A stretch of 64,000 nt of DNA from Fibrobacter succinogenes (GTDB taxonomy: Bacteria > Fibrobacterota > Fibrobacteria > Fibrobacterales > Fibrobacteraceae): positions 1 to 64,000 of the forward strand of contig CADCGB010000011.1 of the NCBI GenBank assembly GCA_902800815.1. Direction: 5' to 3'. The notes beneath the pieces were generated by a model. That model did no database searches. It had not been told where the DNA came from and worked only from the letters and a program-made list of their open reading frames with translations. The translations under genes were made by a program, and so were the position numbers. Every line of letters starts with the position of its first letter. The stretch's first letter is position 1. This document shows positions 25,910 to 34,211 of this stretch, piece after piece.

Positions 25910-26189
25910 TTTTTAACTCCTTTGCCTTTTCAATGTCTTTCTGTTGTGTAGACTTGTCACCACCGACAAGCAAAATGATTACTTCTTCACCTTCTCTCAT
26001 GTAATAAATTCGATATCCAGGACCATAGTGTATTCGTATTTCAAAAATTCCATCTGAAACAGATTTGAAATCTCCAAAATTTCCATTCTTGATTTGATAA
26101 AGCCTAGAGTTTATTTTTGAACGAGCCCGAAGATCCTTCAGTTTATTAAACCATCGGTTGTAAACTTTAGTCCTTTTGACGACTATCAT
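25896..26189 (-). CDS. HigB/RelE-like toxin (phage-derived Gp49-like, TIGR02683 type)
   Basis: A 97-residue basic protein with RTKVYNRWFNKLKDLRARSK, GNFGDFKSVSDGIFEIRIHYG, PGYRIYYMREGEEVIILLVG and GDKSTQQKDIEKAKEL. This is the pattern of the PF05973 RelE-superfamily killer proteins, which cleave mRNA on the ribosome. Full family length and all core segments are present, so it may be active. It is translationally coupled to the HigA-like antitoxin downstream. GGAGGGG lies six bases before the ATG. Confidence 0.88.
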   Translation of the reverse strand: MIVVKRTKVYNRWFNKLKDLRARSKINSRLYQIKNGNFGDFKSVSDGIFEIRIHYGPGYRIYYMREGEEVIILLVGGDKSTQQKDIEKAKELKNAKG

Positions 26190-26201
26190 CCACCCCTCCT
26201 A

Positions 26202-26230
26202 AATGTAGCCAATCGGCTACAAACTGTCAA
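26202..26230 (-). promoter_or_regulatory. Promoter and operator of the HigB/HigA-like operon
   Basis: On the minus strand, TTGACA (26225-26230) and TACATT (26202-26207) are 17 bases apart. Between and over them lies the perfect dyad TGTAGCC-AATC-GGCTACA (26204-26221), a good operator for the antitoxin. Confidence 0.75.
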
Positions 26231-26430
26231 TATATTGAATTGCATTATCATTTTCCTTTTTTTAAGGACAAACCAAAACAGGAAGCCCTTTACCCTTAAA
26301 ACGGAGAAAGAGGGCAAAATAAGCCAGAAAATTTTGGTTACAATTCGTTTTTTACATTTAATAAACAAAAATCCTCCGCAATGGAGGACTTTAAGGCAAG
26401 GAAAGAGGGTAAGTTTACTACTTTCTCGCC

Positions 26431-26943
26431 ATGGAACTTTCTGACGAAGAATTTTCAGCGTACGAAAAGGAAGTCGACCAGCTTAGCCTTGTCGACTTGT
26501 ACAGGCGACTGGCGGAACTCCCCGAAGACCCGCGCGACGAGCGTAGGCAACTTGTCGAGTTCCGTATCGACGAACTGAAGGAATTGGCTTTCAAGGAACT
26601 GGACGAGCGGCTTGAGCGCGAATACCAGAGCAAGCCCCACTGGGGAATGTTCGCATTCAAGACATTCTGCGCTGTCCTTTTCGGAGGAGGATTTGCCTAC
26701 TACTATATGGTCGGCGATTCCGGCGAACTGCTCGCCGGAATAACTTCGCTTATTTCCCTATCGTTATTCGGCATTTCGGCAATCATCAAGAAGCGCTTCC
26801 ACGTTCTCGGAGACAGCGTTTACCACAAGGCAAGTCACCCCAAGATGTACTGGGCCAACGTGATTTGCTCTTTCGTATTGGGAATAATCTTCTTTGCCAT
26901 CGCGCTGACGAATTACCTGGGCGTCTGGGCGACACCGAATTAG
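26431..26943 (+). CDS. Hypothetical membrane protein with acidic N-terminal helix region
   Basis: A 170-residue protein I do not recognise. Residues 1-68 are highly charged and probably helical (ELSDEEFSAYEKEVDQL, LPEDPRDERRQ). Three hydrophobic segments follow, near 73-92 (FCAVLFGGGFAYYYM), 98-118 and 143-165 (VICSFVLGIIFFAIALTNYL). No signal peptide or catalytic motif is visible. It stands between the toxin-antitoxin pair and a convergent small lipoprotein gene. Coding quality looks real (good codon bias, clear start). Confidence 0.65.
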   Translation: MELSDEEFSAYEKEVDQLSLVDLYRRLAELPEDPRDERRQLVEFRIDELKELAFKELDERLEREYQSKPHWGMFAFKTFCAVLFGGGFAYYYMVGDSGELLAGITSLISLSLFGISAIIKKRFHVLGDSVYHKASHPKMYWANVICSFVLGIIFFAIALTNYLGVWATPN

Positions 26944-26948
26944 CCTTA

Positions 26949-27272
26949 TCAATAAATGCTCCCGGACGGAGACTTATCTACCGGCCTATAGGCAAGGGAA
27001 TCGAGCATCGTATTCAGCACCCACCCCATGCACGCGGGCTTCGTATCGCTGCAACCCCATTTGGAGCATCTTCCGTCAACTACGGACAAGAGCGAAAGCG
27101 TGTCCGCGCTCTTTACAATGCGGATGCTATCGCCTGTCTGCAAGTAACACAGGACCTCCTGCCTATCCCTGAGTTTGTACAAGGGGATATTGCCTTCCTT
27201 GTAACTACGGTAAGAAATAGCACAGCCAATCAGTGCCGCAAGAACTGCGAGTAGCGCGAATTTCTTGAGCAT
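26949..27272 (-). CDS. Small lipoprotein, possibly SH3-like
   Basis: A 107-residue protein with a signal peptide and lipobox ALIGC (Cys17). The mature part has LYKLRDRQEVLCYLQTGDSI, KSADTLSLLSVVDG and CMGWVLNTML, a pattern like bacterial SH3-type beta barrels (repeated turns with Gly and a closing WV). It has four cysteines in the mature part that could pair in the periplasm. Function unknown. The start lies 8 bases after the stop of the adenosylhomocysteinase-like gene, so the two are probably co-transcribed. Confidence 0.7.
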   Translation of the reverse strand: MLKKFALLAVLAALIGCAISYRSYKEGNIPLYKLRDRQEVLCYLQTGDSIRIVKSADTLSLLSVVDGRCSKWGCSDTKPACMGWVLNTMLDSLAYRPVDKSPSGSIY

Positions 27273-27280
27273 CGCCCCGC

Positions 27281-28405
27281 CTACCAGCCCATCATCTCGG
27301 CGATTTCTGCGCCGATGAGGCCATCTTGCATGGTCATGGAGAGGATGCGCTGTTCCAGGTCGCTCGGCGGATCCTGCGGGCCCGCATTTTTCGTGCCCGA
27401 GATGCCCGCGGCCTCTTGCAATAGCAATTCGCCGAGGGCGGCATGCAATGCGAGCGACGCATCGATGTACTTGAGGTGCGTCGGTTCCTCGAGGATAAAG
27501 TTCAGCGGTTTCTTTTCGGCGAGCACGCGACTCGCCGGGACGCCTGGCCCGTATTCGTCCTCAACGCCCATATTGGCAAGCACTGCGCCCGAGGCGAGCA
27601 GTGCTTCCACCACCTGCGGGCGGTCGAGCGCACCCTTCACGCCGGTCGCAGTCACCACGAAGTCGGCACCACGCACGAGCGATGCAACCGCATCGAGGTC
27701 GTTGCAGTCCGTGACAGGCACACCGTTTGCATCCAGGAACGGGTTTGCACCTCGCGAGCAGTCCGTGACCACATGGACATCGGCACCGGAGCGAAGGAGT
27801 TGCAGTACGATACCCTGCCCCACCTTTCCGCTCCCGAAGACAATAAACTTCTTGCCGGCGGAAGGCGCGCCGTCCGTACCCGAATCTAAGCAAAAATCGT
27901 ACCCGAGTTGCGCGAGCGCCCGCACGTAGCCCTCGCCCGTCCCGAGGCAAGTCTCGATGCGTTTCACCACACCGCTATCGGCCACATACACCGGATGTTC
28001 GCACTTCTCGTAAAACTGCACTCCACTGCGCGTGAGTTCCACAAACCCGAACCGCGGGTGGCATGCCGAAAACTGGCCTGCGCAATCCAGAATCAGGTCG
28101 AACCCGTGGCCCCTGGATTCCATCTCGAGAGCTTCGCGCCCCCCGATCACAGGGATTCCGTTCCCGCGCAAGACTTCCACGATACCCGGGTCGCAGGGCA
28201 TCCCGCCGGCCACACCCACGACAAGATCCGCACCGCCCGCGATAAGCGCACGGTACTCCAGCAGCGTATTGCGAAATACGGGTGTCGCCACCAATACACG
28301 GAGACCCCGAAATGGCCTCGTACCCGACCATTCGGCAAAAAAAGCGGAAAGTGCCGGGTATTCACGTTTTTCGTAGGCGTCGTTCAGAATCTCGTCGAAA
28401 ATCAT
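27281..28405 (-). CDS. Adenosylhomocysteinase-like NAD-binding protein
   Basis: A 374-residue cytoplasmic protein. The N-terminal half has LRVLVATPVFRNTLLEYRAL and DLILDCAGQFSACHPRFGFV. The C-terminal half is a Rossmann domain with GKKFIVFGSGKVGQGIVLQL (GSGKVGQG as the dinucleotide loop), FVVTATGVKGAL and LANMGVEDE. The order and the segment equivalent to the SAHase NAD domain point to an S-adenosylhomocysteine-hydrolase-like fold. It is shorter than true SahH (about 430 residues), so the reaction is open. The ATG has no evident Shine-Dalgarno sequence; TATATT on the minus strand (28412-28417) predicts a transcript starting on the ATG. Confidence 0.7.
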   Translation of the reverse strand: MIFDEILNDAYEKREYPALSAFFAEWSGTRPFRGLRVLVATPVFRNTLLEYRALIAGGADLVVGVAGGMPCDPGIVEVLRGNGIPVIGGREALEMESRGHGFDLILDCAGQFSACHPRFGFVELTRSGVQFYEKCEHPVYVADSGVVKRIETCLGTGEGYVRALAQLGYDFCLDSGTDGAPSAGKKFIVFGSGKVGQGIVLQLLRSGADVHVVTDCSRGANPFLDANGVPVTDCNDLDAVASLVRGADFVVTATGVKGALDRPQVVEALLASGAVLANMGVEDEYGPGVPASRVLAEKKPLNFILEEPTHLKYIDASLALHAALGELLLQEAAGISGTKNAGPQDPPSDLEQRILSMTMQDGLIGAEIAEMMGW

Positions 28406-28624
28406 ACCCCTAATATAGAAATCCGGCGCGGCCCGAAAAGCCGGGGTAAACCGCCCCGCAGCGCCTGTAAAATTTTAACAACACCCGCAAAAAACGGCTT
28501 TTTTGCCGTAAAAACGCCATTTTCGTGTTGCTAACCTATACAACGGAAACAATTGCCGCCTTAAGCAATAAACCCGCCAAAAACATAATTTAAGGGTAAT
28601 AAAACATATTATGGAGTGTGTCTT

Positions 28625-30010
28625 ATGAAAAAAGCAATTATCGCCGCTGCATCCGTGGGTATGTTCGCGGCAGGTTACGCAATCGCCCAGGACGTCGAAA
28701 TCGCAACCTGGTCGGGTTTCCGCAAGGGAGCTGCTTCGTTCACGTTCGATGACGGTGCTCCGAGCCACGTGACCGATGCTGGCCCGATGTTCAAGAAGTA
28801 TGGCTACAAGGCTACCTTCAACGTGGTGGTGAACTGGAACCCCAACTGGAGCGGATTCCAGGGCCTGGCCGACGAAGGGCACGAAATTGCAAGCCACAGC
28901 AACACCCACGGCAATAACATGAGCGGCGAAGAAGCTTCTTCCAAGCAGGCTATCGCAGGCAAAATCAACCAAAAGTACGGCGTCATCACGGTCGCCTACC
29001 CGAACTGCAACGTGCCTAACGAAAGCGCCGTTCTCCAGAACTACATCGTGGGCCGTATCTGCAACGGCAGCTGGAAGGGCATGAATGATGAAATGGGCAA
29101 GGACGGCCCCTCCAACTGGGCTCAGGTCCCCGCCACCATGACCGGTGCCGAAGGCCAGCTCAAGAGCACGAACGACTTTACCGGCAGAATGCAGAAAGTC
29201 ATCCAGAGCAACGGCTGGGCCGCATTCCTCACCCATGGTTTCCAGGGCAAGCAAAACGGCAACGCCAACTACTCGCCGACGGATATCAACGCCATCGATG
29301 GTGCCCTCAAGTGGGCCCAGCAGAACGATAAGGACATCTGGGTCGCCCCGATGGGCCATGTCGCCATGTATCTCAAGGAACGCAAGGCATCGAAGGCCGA
29401 AGCTTCCACTAGCGGTGGCAACATCACTGTCAAACTCACGCACAACATCAAGGACAACATTTCCAATTACGACTACCCGCTTTCGCTGCGCGTCAAGTAC
29501 AGCGGCTCCTCGGCCAACGTGACGCAGGCCGGTGCAAAACTCGAATCCAAGATTGACGGCGGCTACGTCTACTTCGACGCTGTGCCGAACGCTGGCGACA
29601 TCGTCATCGCGGGCGAAGGCGGCTCGGGTCCCTCTCCGGAATCCTCCAGCAGCAGCGTGTCGGAATCCTCCAGCAGCAAGACCGCGAAATCCTCCTCTTC
29701 TCGTAGCAATCCGTGGGGCCGTTCCTCCTCTTCCGGCACCAACCCCTGGGAACAGTTTATTTCTTCCTCTTCGGGCACGGACGCAATCGAAGATATCGCC
29801 TTCACGAACCAGCACTTCTCGGTGTACAGGTCCTCTGACAACTACATCGTGGTCGGCGGCGCACAGGGCATGCCGATTACGGTTTACAACCACATGGGCC
29901 AGGTCGTTCGCGTTACCCGCGGGCTCGGCTTTGAACAGAAGGTCTACACCGGAGCCAAGGGTGCATACATCGTGCGCGTAGGCAACAGGACCTTCAAGGT
30001 TAGCCTCTAA
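28625..30010 (+). CDS. Secreted polysaccharide deacetylase (CE4, NodB homology) with Ser-rich linker
   Basis: A 461-residue secreted enzyme; the ATG at 28625 begins the signal peptide MKKAIIAAASVGMFAAG and is preferred over 28616. The NodB domain (about 25-250) has motif 1 TFDDG (Asp42/Asp43) and motif 2 HSNTH (His91, His95), the metal-binding residues, and HGFQGK later. A beta-rich segment (about 255-335), a linker with SSSSS runs and the shared tail ending GAYIVRVGNRTFKVSL follow. CE4 enzymes remove acetyl groups from xylan, chitin or peptidoglycan; the plant cell-wall enzymes nearby favour acetyl-xylan. Confidence 0.9.
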   Translation: MKKAIIAAASVGMFAAGYAIAQDVEIATWSGFRKGAASFTFDDGAPSHVTDAGPMFKKYGYKATFNVVVNWNPNWSGFQGLADEGHEIASHSNTHGNNMSGEEASSKQAIAGKINQKYGVITVAYPNCNVPNESAVLQNYIVGRICNGSWKGMNDEMGKDGPSNWAQVPATMTGAEGQLKSTNDFTGRMQKVIQSNGWAAFLTHGFQGKQNGNANYSPTDINAIDGALKWAQQNDKDIWVAPMGHVAMYLKERKASKAEASTSGGNITVKLTHNIKDNISNYDYPLSLRVKYSGSSANVTQAGAKLESKIDGGYVYFDAVPNAGDIVIAGEGGSGPSPESSSSSVSESSSSKTAKSSSSRSNPWGRSSSSGTNPWEQFISSSSGTDAIEDIAFTNQHFSVYRSSDNYIVVGGAQGMPITVYNHMGQVVRVTRGLGFEQKVYTGAKGAYIVRVGNRTFKVSL

Positions 30011-30035
30011 GTTTCATAGGAATCTCACAAATCCA

Positions 30036-30069
30036 TAAAAGAAGCACCCTGCAAGGGGTGCTTCCTTTT
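30036..30069 (+). terminator. Terminator of the CE4 deacetylase gene
   Basis: GAAGCACCC-TGCA-AGGGGTGCTTC is followed by a T-rich stretch (CTTTTATTT), 30 bases after the stop. Confidence 0.85.
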
Positions 30070-30096
30070 ATTTACGGGGGACTGTACGGCGAGAAA

Positions 30097-30136
30097 GTTC
30101 ACATGACGCAGTATGGCGAAGCCTATAGGCGAATTA
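30097..30136. repeat. GTTCACATGACGC repeat, copy A, at the 3' end of the first phosphate transporter
   Basis: GTTCACATGACGCAGTATGG continues CGAAGCCTATAGGCGAATTA. It matches a second copy at 34116-34144 and part of a third at 34181-34211. It sits directly past the stop of the minus-strand transporter gene. Confidence 0.75.
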
Positions 30137-30138
30137 GA

Positions 30139-31845
30139 CTAGGTCGAAAACTTCTTGTTGGCATGCGCCTCCACCACGTTCACCACGTAGTCGCCCAGCT
30201 TCTCGAAGTCGTTGATCAAGTCCATGTAGTGGACGCCCATCTGGTAGCTGTAGCGCTGCGCATTGAGATCGTTCACGTTCATTTCCTTGAGCATCTTGCG
30301 GTAATCGTTGATTTCGTATTCAAGCATCAATACCGCCTTCGGGCTCGCTTCGGGCTTGTTCTCGACAATCAGGAGCATCTGTTCGAGCATCTGGTCGCAG
30401 AACTTCACCATGCCGTCAATGCGGCGGTACTGTTCCTCGGTATAGTCCTCACCGCAACGGTACCTGCGGTTGATGACGCGGGCCATGTTGTAGCAGGCGT
30501 CGCCGATACTCTCGATTTCGGAAATTTCCTTGAGCATGCACTGCAGCTTTGTCTTACTTTCGGGACTCAAGCGGCCTTCGCTCACCTTGTTCAGGTATTC
30601 GCCGATTTCCATTTCGAGCTTGTCGCTGATGCCTTCGTATTTTTCAATACGCGCGAACAGTTTCGCGAATTCTTCATCGTTTTTCAAGCGGAGCAGTTCC
30701 GGCACCATGCGGAACATCTTGAGGATGCGTTCGGCAAACAGAATTATTTCCTTGCGGGCTTCGTAAAGCGAAAGTTCCGCGGTACTCATGAGGCCACCGC
30801 TGATGAACTTGATGCCGAAATCCTCGCCATCTTCCTTATCCTTGATAATCTTGCAGATGAGTTTTTCCATCGGCTTGATGAACCAGATAAGGAGCAAGAC
30901 GTTACACAGGTTAAATGCGGTATGGAACCCGGAAAGGGCGTAGGTCACGCGCACGCTCGCATGGGCGATTTCTTCTTGGGTCTGCGGCACGAAATTCGGG
31001 TCGAAGCCCACAAAATGGCAAACCATGTTCACGAACGGATTGAAAATGATTAGCACCCACACCACGCCGAACACGTTGAACAGCATGTGCGCCAAGGCCG
31101 CGCGCCTCGCCTGCGTACTTGCCGAAAGGGCCGCCAGGTTCGATGTCACCGTGGTACCGATGTTTTCGCCCATCACGAGCGCGATGCCCTGGTAAATCGG
31201 GAGCACGCCGCTACTGCAAAGGATAAGCGTAATCGCCATGATGGCGGCGGAAGACTGCACGCACATCGTGAGAATGCCGCCTAGGAGCAAGAAGAGGAGT
31301 GTCGAGAGCATGCCCCAGCCGCCCGTGGTCGCAAAGAAGTTGATAATCGCCTCGTTGTGAGCGAGGTCCATCGCCACCGCATTTTCACGCAGCGTAGTAA
31401 GGCCCAGGAACATGAACGCGAAACCGAACACGAACTCGCCGAAGCTCTTCACGCTGTTCTTGCGCACGTAGCTGAGCGCAATGCCGAGCCCGAAAAACGG
31501 CCACACAAAACTGCTCATGTTGAACTGGAAACCGAAAATCGACATGATCCACGCCGTCGCCGTGGTACCGATGTTCGCCCCCATGATGACAGGAATGGCC
31601 TGTTTGAGCGTCAGGAGCCCCGCATTCACGAAGCTCACCGTCATCACTGTCGTCGCCGTAGAGGACTGCACGGCGGCCGTCACGAACGTACCCGTCAAAA
31701 GCCCGCCCAGGCGATGTTTGGTCATGGTGCCAAGTACGGCGCGCAAGTGCCCGCCGGTAAGTTTCTGCAAGCCTTCGCTCATCGTCTTCATGCCAAACAT
31801 GAGGAGCGCAAGGCAACCGATCATTTTTAGAATCGCAAGTATCAT
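30139..31845 (-). CDS. Na+/phosphate cotransporter with C-terminal PhoU-like domain (paralogue 1)
   Basis: A 568-residue membrane protein of the NptA/YjbB type. Two Na/Pi repeats are marked by VQSSTATTVMTVSFVNAGLL (about 60-80) and VQSSAAIMAITLILC (about 205-220). The C-terminal 210 residues form a PhoU-like helical domain (ARIEKYEGISDKLEMEIGEY, EISEIESIGDACYNMARVIN). It is expected to move phosphate across the inner membrane with Na+. The start overlaps the end of the histidine-kinase gene by 4 bases, so it is the last gene of the response regulator-kinase-transporter operon. The ending HANKKFST is identical to paralogue 2. Confidence 0.92.
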   Translation of the reverse strand: MILAILKMIGCLALLMFGMKTMSEGLQKLTGGHLRAVLGTMTKHRLGGLLTGTFVTAAVQSSTATTVMTVSFVNAGLLTLKQAIPVIMGANIGTTATAWIMSIFGFQFNMSSFVWPFFGLGIALSYVRKNSVKSFGEFVFGFAFMFLGLTTLRENAVAMDLAHNEAIINFFATTGGWGMLSTLLFLLLGGILTMCVQSSAAIMAITLILCSSGVLPIYQGIALVMGENIGTTVTSNLAALSASTQARRAALAHMLFNVFGVVWVLIIFNPFVNMVCHFVGFDPNFVPQTQEEIAHASVRVTYALSGFHTAFNLCNVLLLIWFIKPMEKLICKIIKDKEDGEDFGIKFISGGLMSTAELSLYEARKEIILFAERILKMFRMVPELLRLKNDEEFAKLFARIEKYEGISDKLEMEIGEYLNKVSEGRLSPESKTKLQCMLKEISEIESIGDACYNMARVINRRYRCGEDYTEEQYRRIDGMVKFCDQMLEQMLLIVENKPEASPKAVLMLEYEINDYRKMLKEMNVNDLNAQRYSYQMGVHYMDLINDFEKLGDYVVNVVEAHANKKFST

Positions 31846-33233
31846 AAAACCTTATTCGTTTTTGAAAGGGTTGTAAAGCCGACCTTGATTTCGGTACCGA
31901 GACCAACGATCGAATTCAAGTGGATTGTCGCATGGAGGACTTCGGCGATGTGCTTTACGATAGCAAGCCCGAGACCCGTTCCGCCGGTTTCCTTGGAGCG
32001 GCTCTTGTCTACACGATAGAACCTCTCAAAGATGCGGGACAGGCATTCCTCCGGGATTCCAATGCCTGTATCCTTCACGGCAATGGAGCCCTGTTCCACG
32101 AGCACGACGACCTTGCCGCCCGACTCCGTGTAACGTATGGCGTTGTCCACCAGGTTGAAAATCATTTCGTAAAGCAGTTTGGAGTTCGCGATGATTTCTG
32201 CGGATGTTTCGCCTTCCAGCGAAAGCGAGATAGACTTCTTGCTCGCGTTCAGGCCGAGGCTTTCTACACAGGAATGCGCAACGTTCCAGAGGTTCACCTT
32301 TTCGCCCAGCTCGAACGGTTCGCCACCATGGTTGTCGAGCTTCGACAGCGTGATGATGTCGTTCGCGATGGACTGCAGGCGGTTCGCTTCCTTGTGGATT
32401 TTGCCCGCGAACGTCTTGACATCCTCGGGTTTCGCCATGCCGCTCTCGATGAGTTCCGCATAGCCCGAAATGGAGGTCAGCGGAGTCTTGAGCTCGTGCG
32501 AAGCATTCGCGGTAAATTCATCCTTCAGGTGAGCCATCTTCTGCTTTTCGTTCGAAAGCTGTTCGATAGTCAGCTGCAGTTCCAAGTCCTGCTTGCGGAT
32601 GGTATTCACGAGGGGCGCGATTTCCTTGTAAACGTTCTCGATTTTCATCCATTCGGGAGTGCCAAGCTGATCCACGAGCTTCTTGAGCGGGCTTACGAAG
32701 GTACGGCTGAGCCCGATGGCTATCAAGATAGCTGCTGCCACAATGGCCGCGAGCAGCACGACAAGGTACGGGATTGTCTTGGAATACACCTTCTGCAGGT
32801 TCGCCTGACGCATGCCGAGCCTGAGCACGTTCCCGTCACTCAGGCGCTTCGCGAAATAGAACACCTGCGCCTGCAACGTGGAAGAATAACGCAGGTCCTC
32901 GCCCACGCCTTTCGCGAGCGCATCGATAATCTCTTCGCGGTCGTTGTGATTTTCCATCTTGGCCGCTTCGGCATCGCTGTCGTAGAGGATTCCGCCCTTC
33001 GAATCGACAAGCGTGATGCGGAGGTCCTTGCTTGCAAACTTCGCGAGCTTCTGGGGCTCGCCGCCGAGCGATTCCCCCTTGTACGAAGTTTCTATGAGGC
33101 GCAGGTTTTCGCGCAGGTGTCCCTTGAGCTGCTCCGCCATTTCGCCTTCAAATACACGCGTCGTAAAAAAGACTGCAAAGAGCGCCGCAATCACTCCCAT
33201 GTATATCAGGCTGTAGCGGATGCGGTCTTTCAT
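31842..33233 (-). CDS. Sensor histidine kinase, PhoR-like
   Basis: A 463-residue inner-membrane kinase with transmembrane segments at about 8-26 and 154-176 enclosing a periplasmic sensor region of about 125 residues. HisKA has His246 in ANASHELKTPLTSISGY; the ATPase domain has the N box NLVDNAIRYTESGG, DTGIGIPEECLSRIFERFYR and GGTGLGLAIVKHIAE. It overlaps both neighbouring genes by 4 bases. Its place between a PhoB-like regulator and a phosphate transporter suggests phosphate sensing; this is inference from context, because the sensor domain itself is not diagnostic. Confidence 0.9.
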   Translation of the reverse strand: MKDRIRYSLIYMGVIAALFAVFFTTRVFEGEMAEQLKGHLRENLRLIETSYKGESLGGEPQKLAKFASKDLRITLVDSKGGILYDSDAEAAKMENHNDREEIIDALAKGVGEDLRYSSTLQAQVFYFAKRLSDGNVLRLGMRQANLQKVYSKTIPYLVVLLAAIVAAAILIAIGLSRTFVSPLKKLVDQLGTPEWMKIENVYKEIAPLVNTIRKQDLELQLTIEQLSNEKQKMAHLKDEFTANASHELKTPLTSISGYAELIESGMAKPEDVKTFAGKIHKEANRLQSIANDIITLSKLDNHGGEPFELGEKVNLWNVAHSCVESLGLNASKKSISLSLEGETSAEIIANSKLLYEMIFNLVDNAIRYTESGGKVVVLVEQGSIAVKDTGIGIPEECLSRIFERFYRVDKSRSKETGGTGLGLAIVKHIAEVLHATIHLNSIVGLGTEIKVGFTTLSKTNKVL

Positions 33234-33913
33234 TGTGCCTTGTACCCTACGTTTCGGACCGTCTGGATAATCGCGCCTCGCTCGCCCAGTTTTTGTCGGA
33301 GCGTCTTGACGTGCATATCGACCGTTCGCGTATCCATCTTGAAATCGATGCCCCAGATTTTTTCCAGAAGCTGCTGCCTGGAATAGACGAGCCCCGGATG
33401 CGACACGAGAAGCTTCAGGAGTTCGTATTCCTTGTAGGTGAGTTCCACATTCTCGCCGCCCGCCGTGACGGTGCGCTTGGCCTCGTCGAGCGAGACATCC
33501 CCGAGCGAAATAATTTTCGGTTCATCCGCTTCGACATTCACCATGCCCGAACGACGGAGCAACGCCTTGACACGCGAAATGAATTCCAGGACACCGAACG
33601 GCTTTGCGATATAGTCGTCGGCCCCTAGATCGAGCCCCTTGACCTTGTCCAGTTCGGAACTCTTCGCGGTAAGCATGATGACGGGAACATTGCACGTGGA
33701 TTCCTGCGTACGGAGACGTCTCAGGATGCTAAGGCCGTCTTCGCCCGGCAGCATGATGTCGAGGACAAACAAGTCAGGCACGCGGGCCTTGACAGCCTCG
33801 TCAAGGCTTTTCCCGCAATCGAAGGCTCCGACTTCGAAACCGCTACTCTTGAGAGCGTAAGCTTCCATTTCGCGGATTTCGGAATTGTCTTCAACAATGT
33901 AAATCATATTCAC
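33230..33913 (-). CDS. OmpR/PhoB-family response regulator
   Basis: A 227-residue regulator. The receiver domain has Glu8/Asp9, the phosphoacceptor Asp52 in FVLDIMLPGEDG and the conserved LTAKSSELDKVKGLDLGADD with its Lys-Pro further on. The C-terminal winged helix (about 130-227) has LTYKEYELLKLLVSHPGLVY and DTRTVDMHVKTLRQKLG. It is first in the three-gene operon with the kinase and transporter 1, and probably regulates both transporter genes. I see no convincing PhoB box upstream of either transporter. Confidence 0.93.
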   Translation of the reverse strand: MNMIYIVEDNSEIREMEAYALKSSGFEVGAFDCGKSLDEAVKARVPDLFVLDIMLPGEDGLSILRRLRTQESTCNVPVIMLTAKSSELDKVKGLDLGADDYIAKPFGVLEFISRVKALLRRSGMVNVEADEPKIISLGDVSLDEAKRTVTAGGENVELTYKEYELLKLLVSHPGLVYSRQQLLEKIWGIDFKMDTRTVDMHVKTLRQKLGERGAIIQTVRNVGYKAQ

Positions 33914-34115
33914 AATTTACCCAATAATAAGATAAAAAGACCTCCGCATTTATCCAATACCCGACGGAACGGCTTCGCAAAGGTTTTATCCGTGTTTTAC
34001 ATAGATTTTACTTGTAAAAATAGACTGTACAAAAACGCTCGGAGCAAAAGGCTCCTTGACACCATATTTACAAAATTTCCGGCCATACACCGCCGTGCAA
34101 GAGTTCGGCGAGTTA

Positions 34116-34211
34116 GTTCACATGACGCCGTATGGCGACGCTTACACAACAATATTTTAATTCGCCTAGAAGCGAGCGCGATGCCGTATGGCGACGTTTA
34201 TAGGCAAATTT
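34116..34211. repeat. GTTCACATGACGC repeat, copies B1 and B2, at the 3' end of the second phosphate transporter
   Basis: B1 (34116-34144) starts GTTCACATGACGCCGTATGG. B2 (34181-34211) repeats ATGCCGTATGGCGACG and ends TATAGGCAAATTT, like the end of copy A. CGCC-GTAT-GGCG in the core can form a small hairpin. The rest of the gap 33914-34115 holds a weak GGAGC-AAAA-GGCTCC type hairpin near 34038-34056 and no gene. Confidence 0.7.

Noticed and set aside
33914-34115. A PhoB box in front of the response-regulator gene
   Set aside because: I could not find two CTGTCA-like half sites with the right spacing; CTGTAC at about 34023 stands alone.
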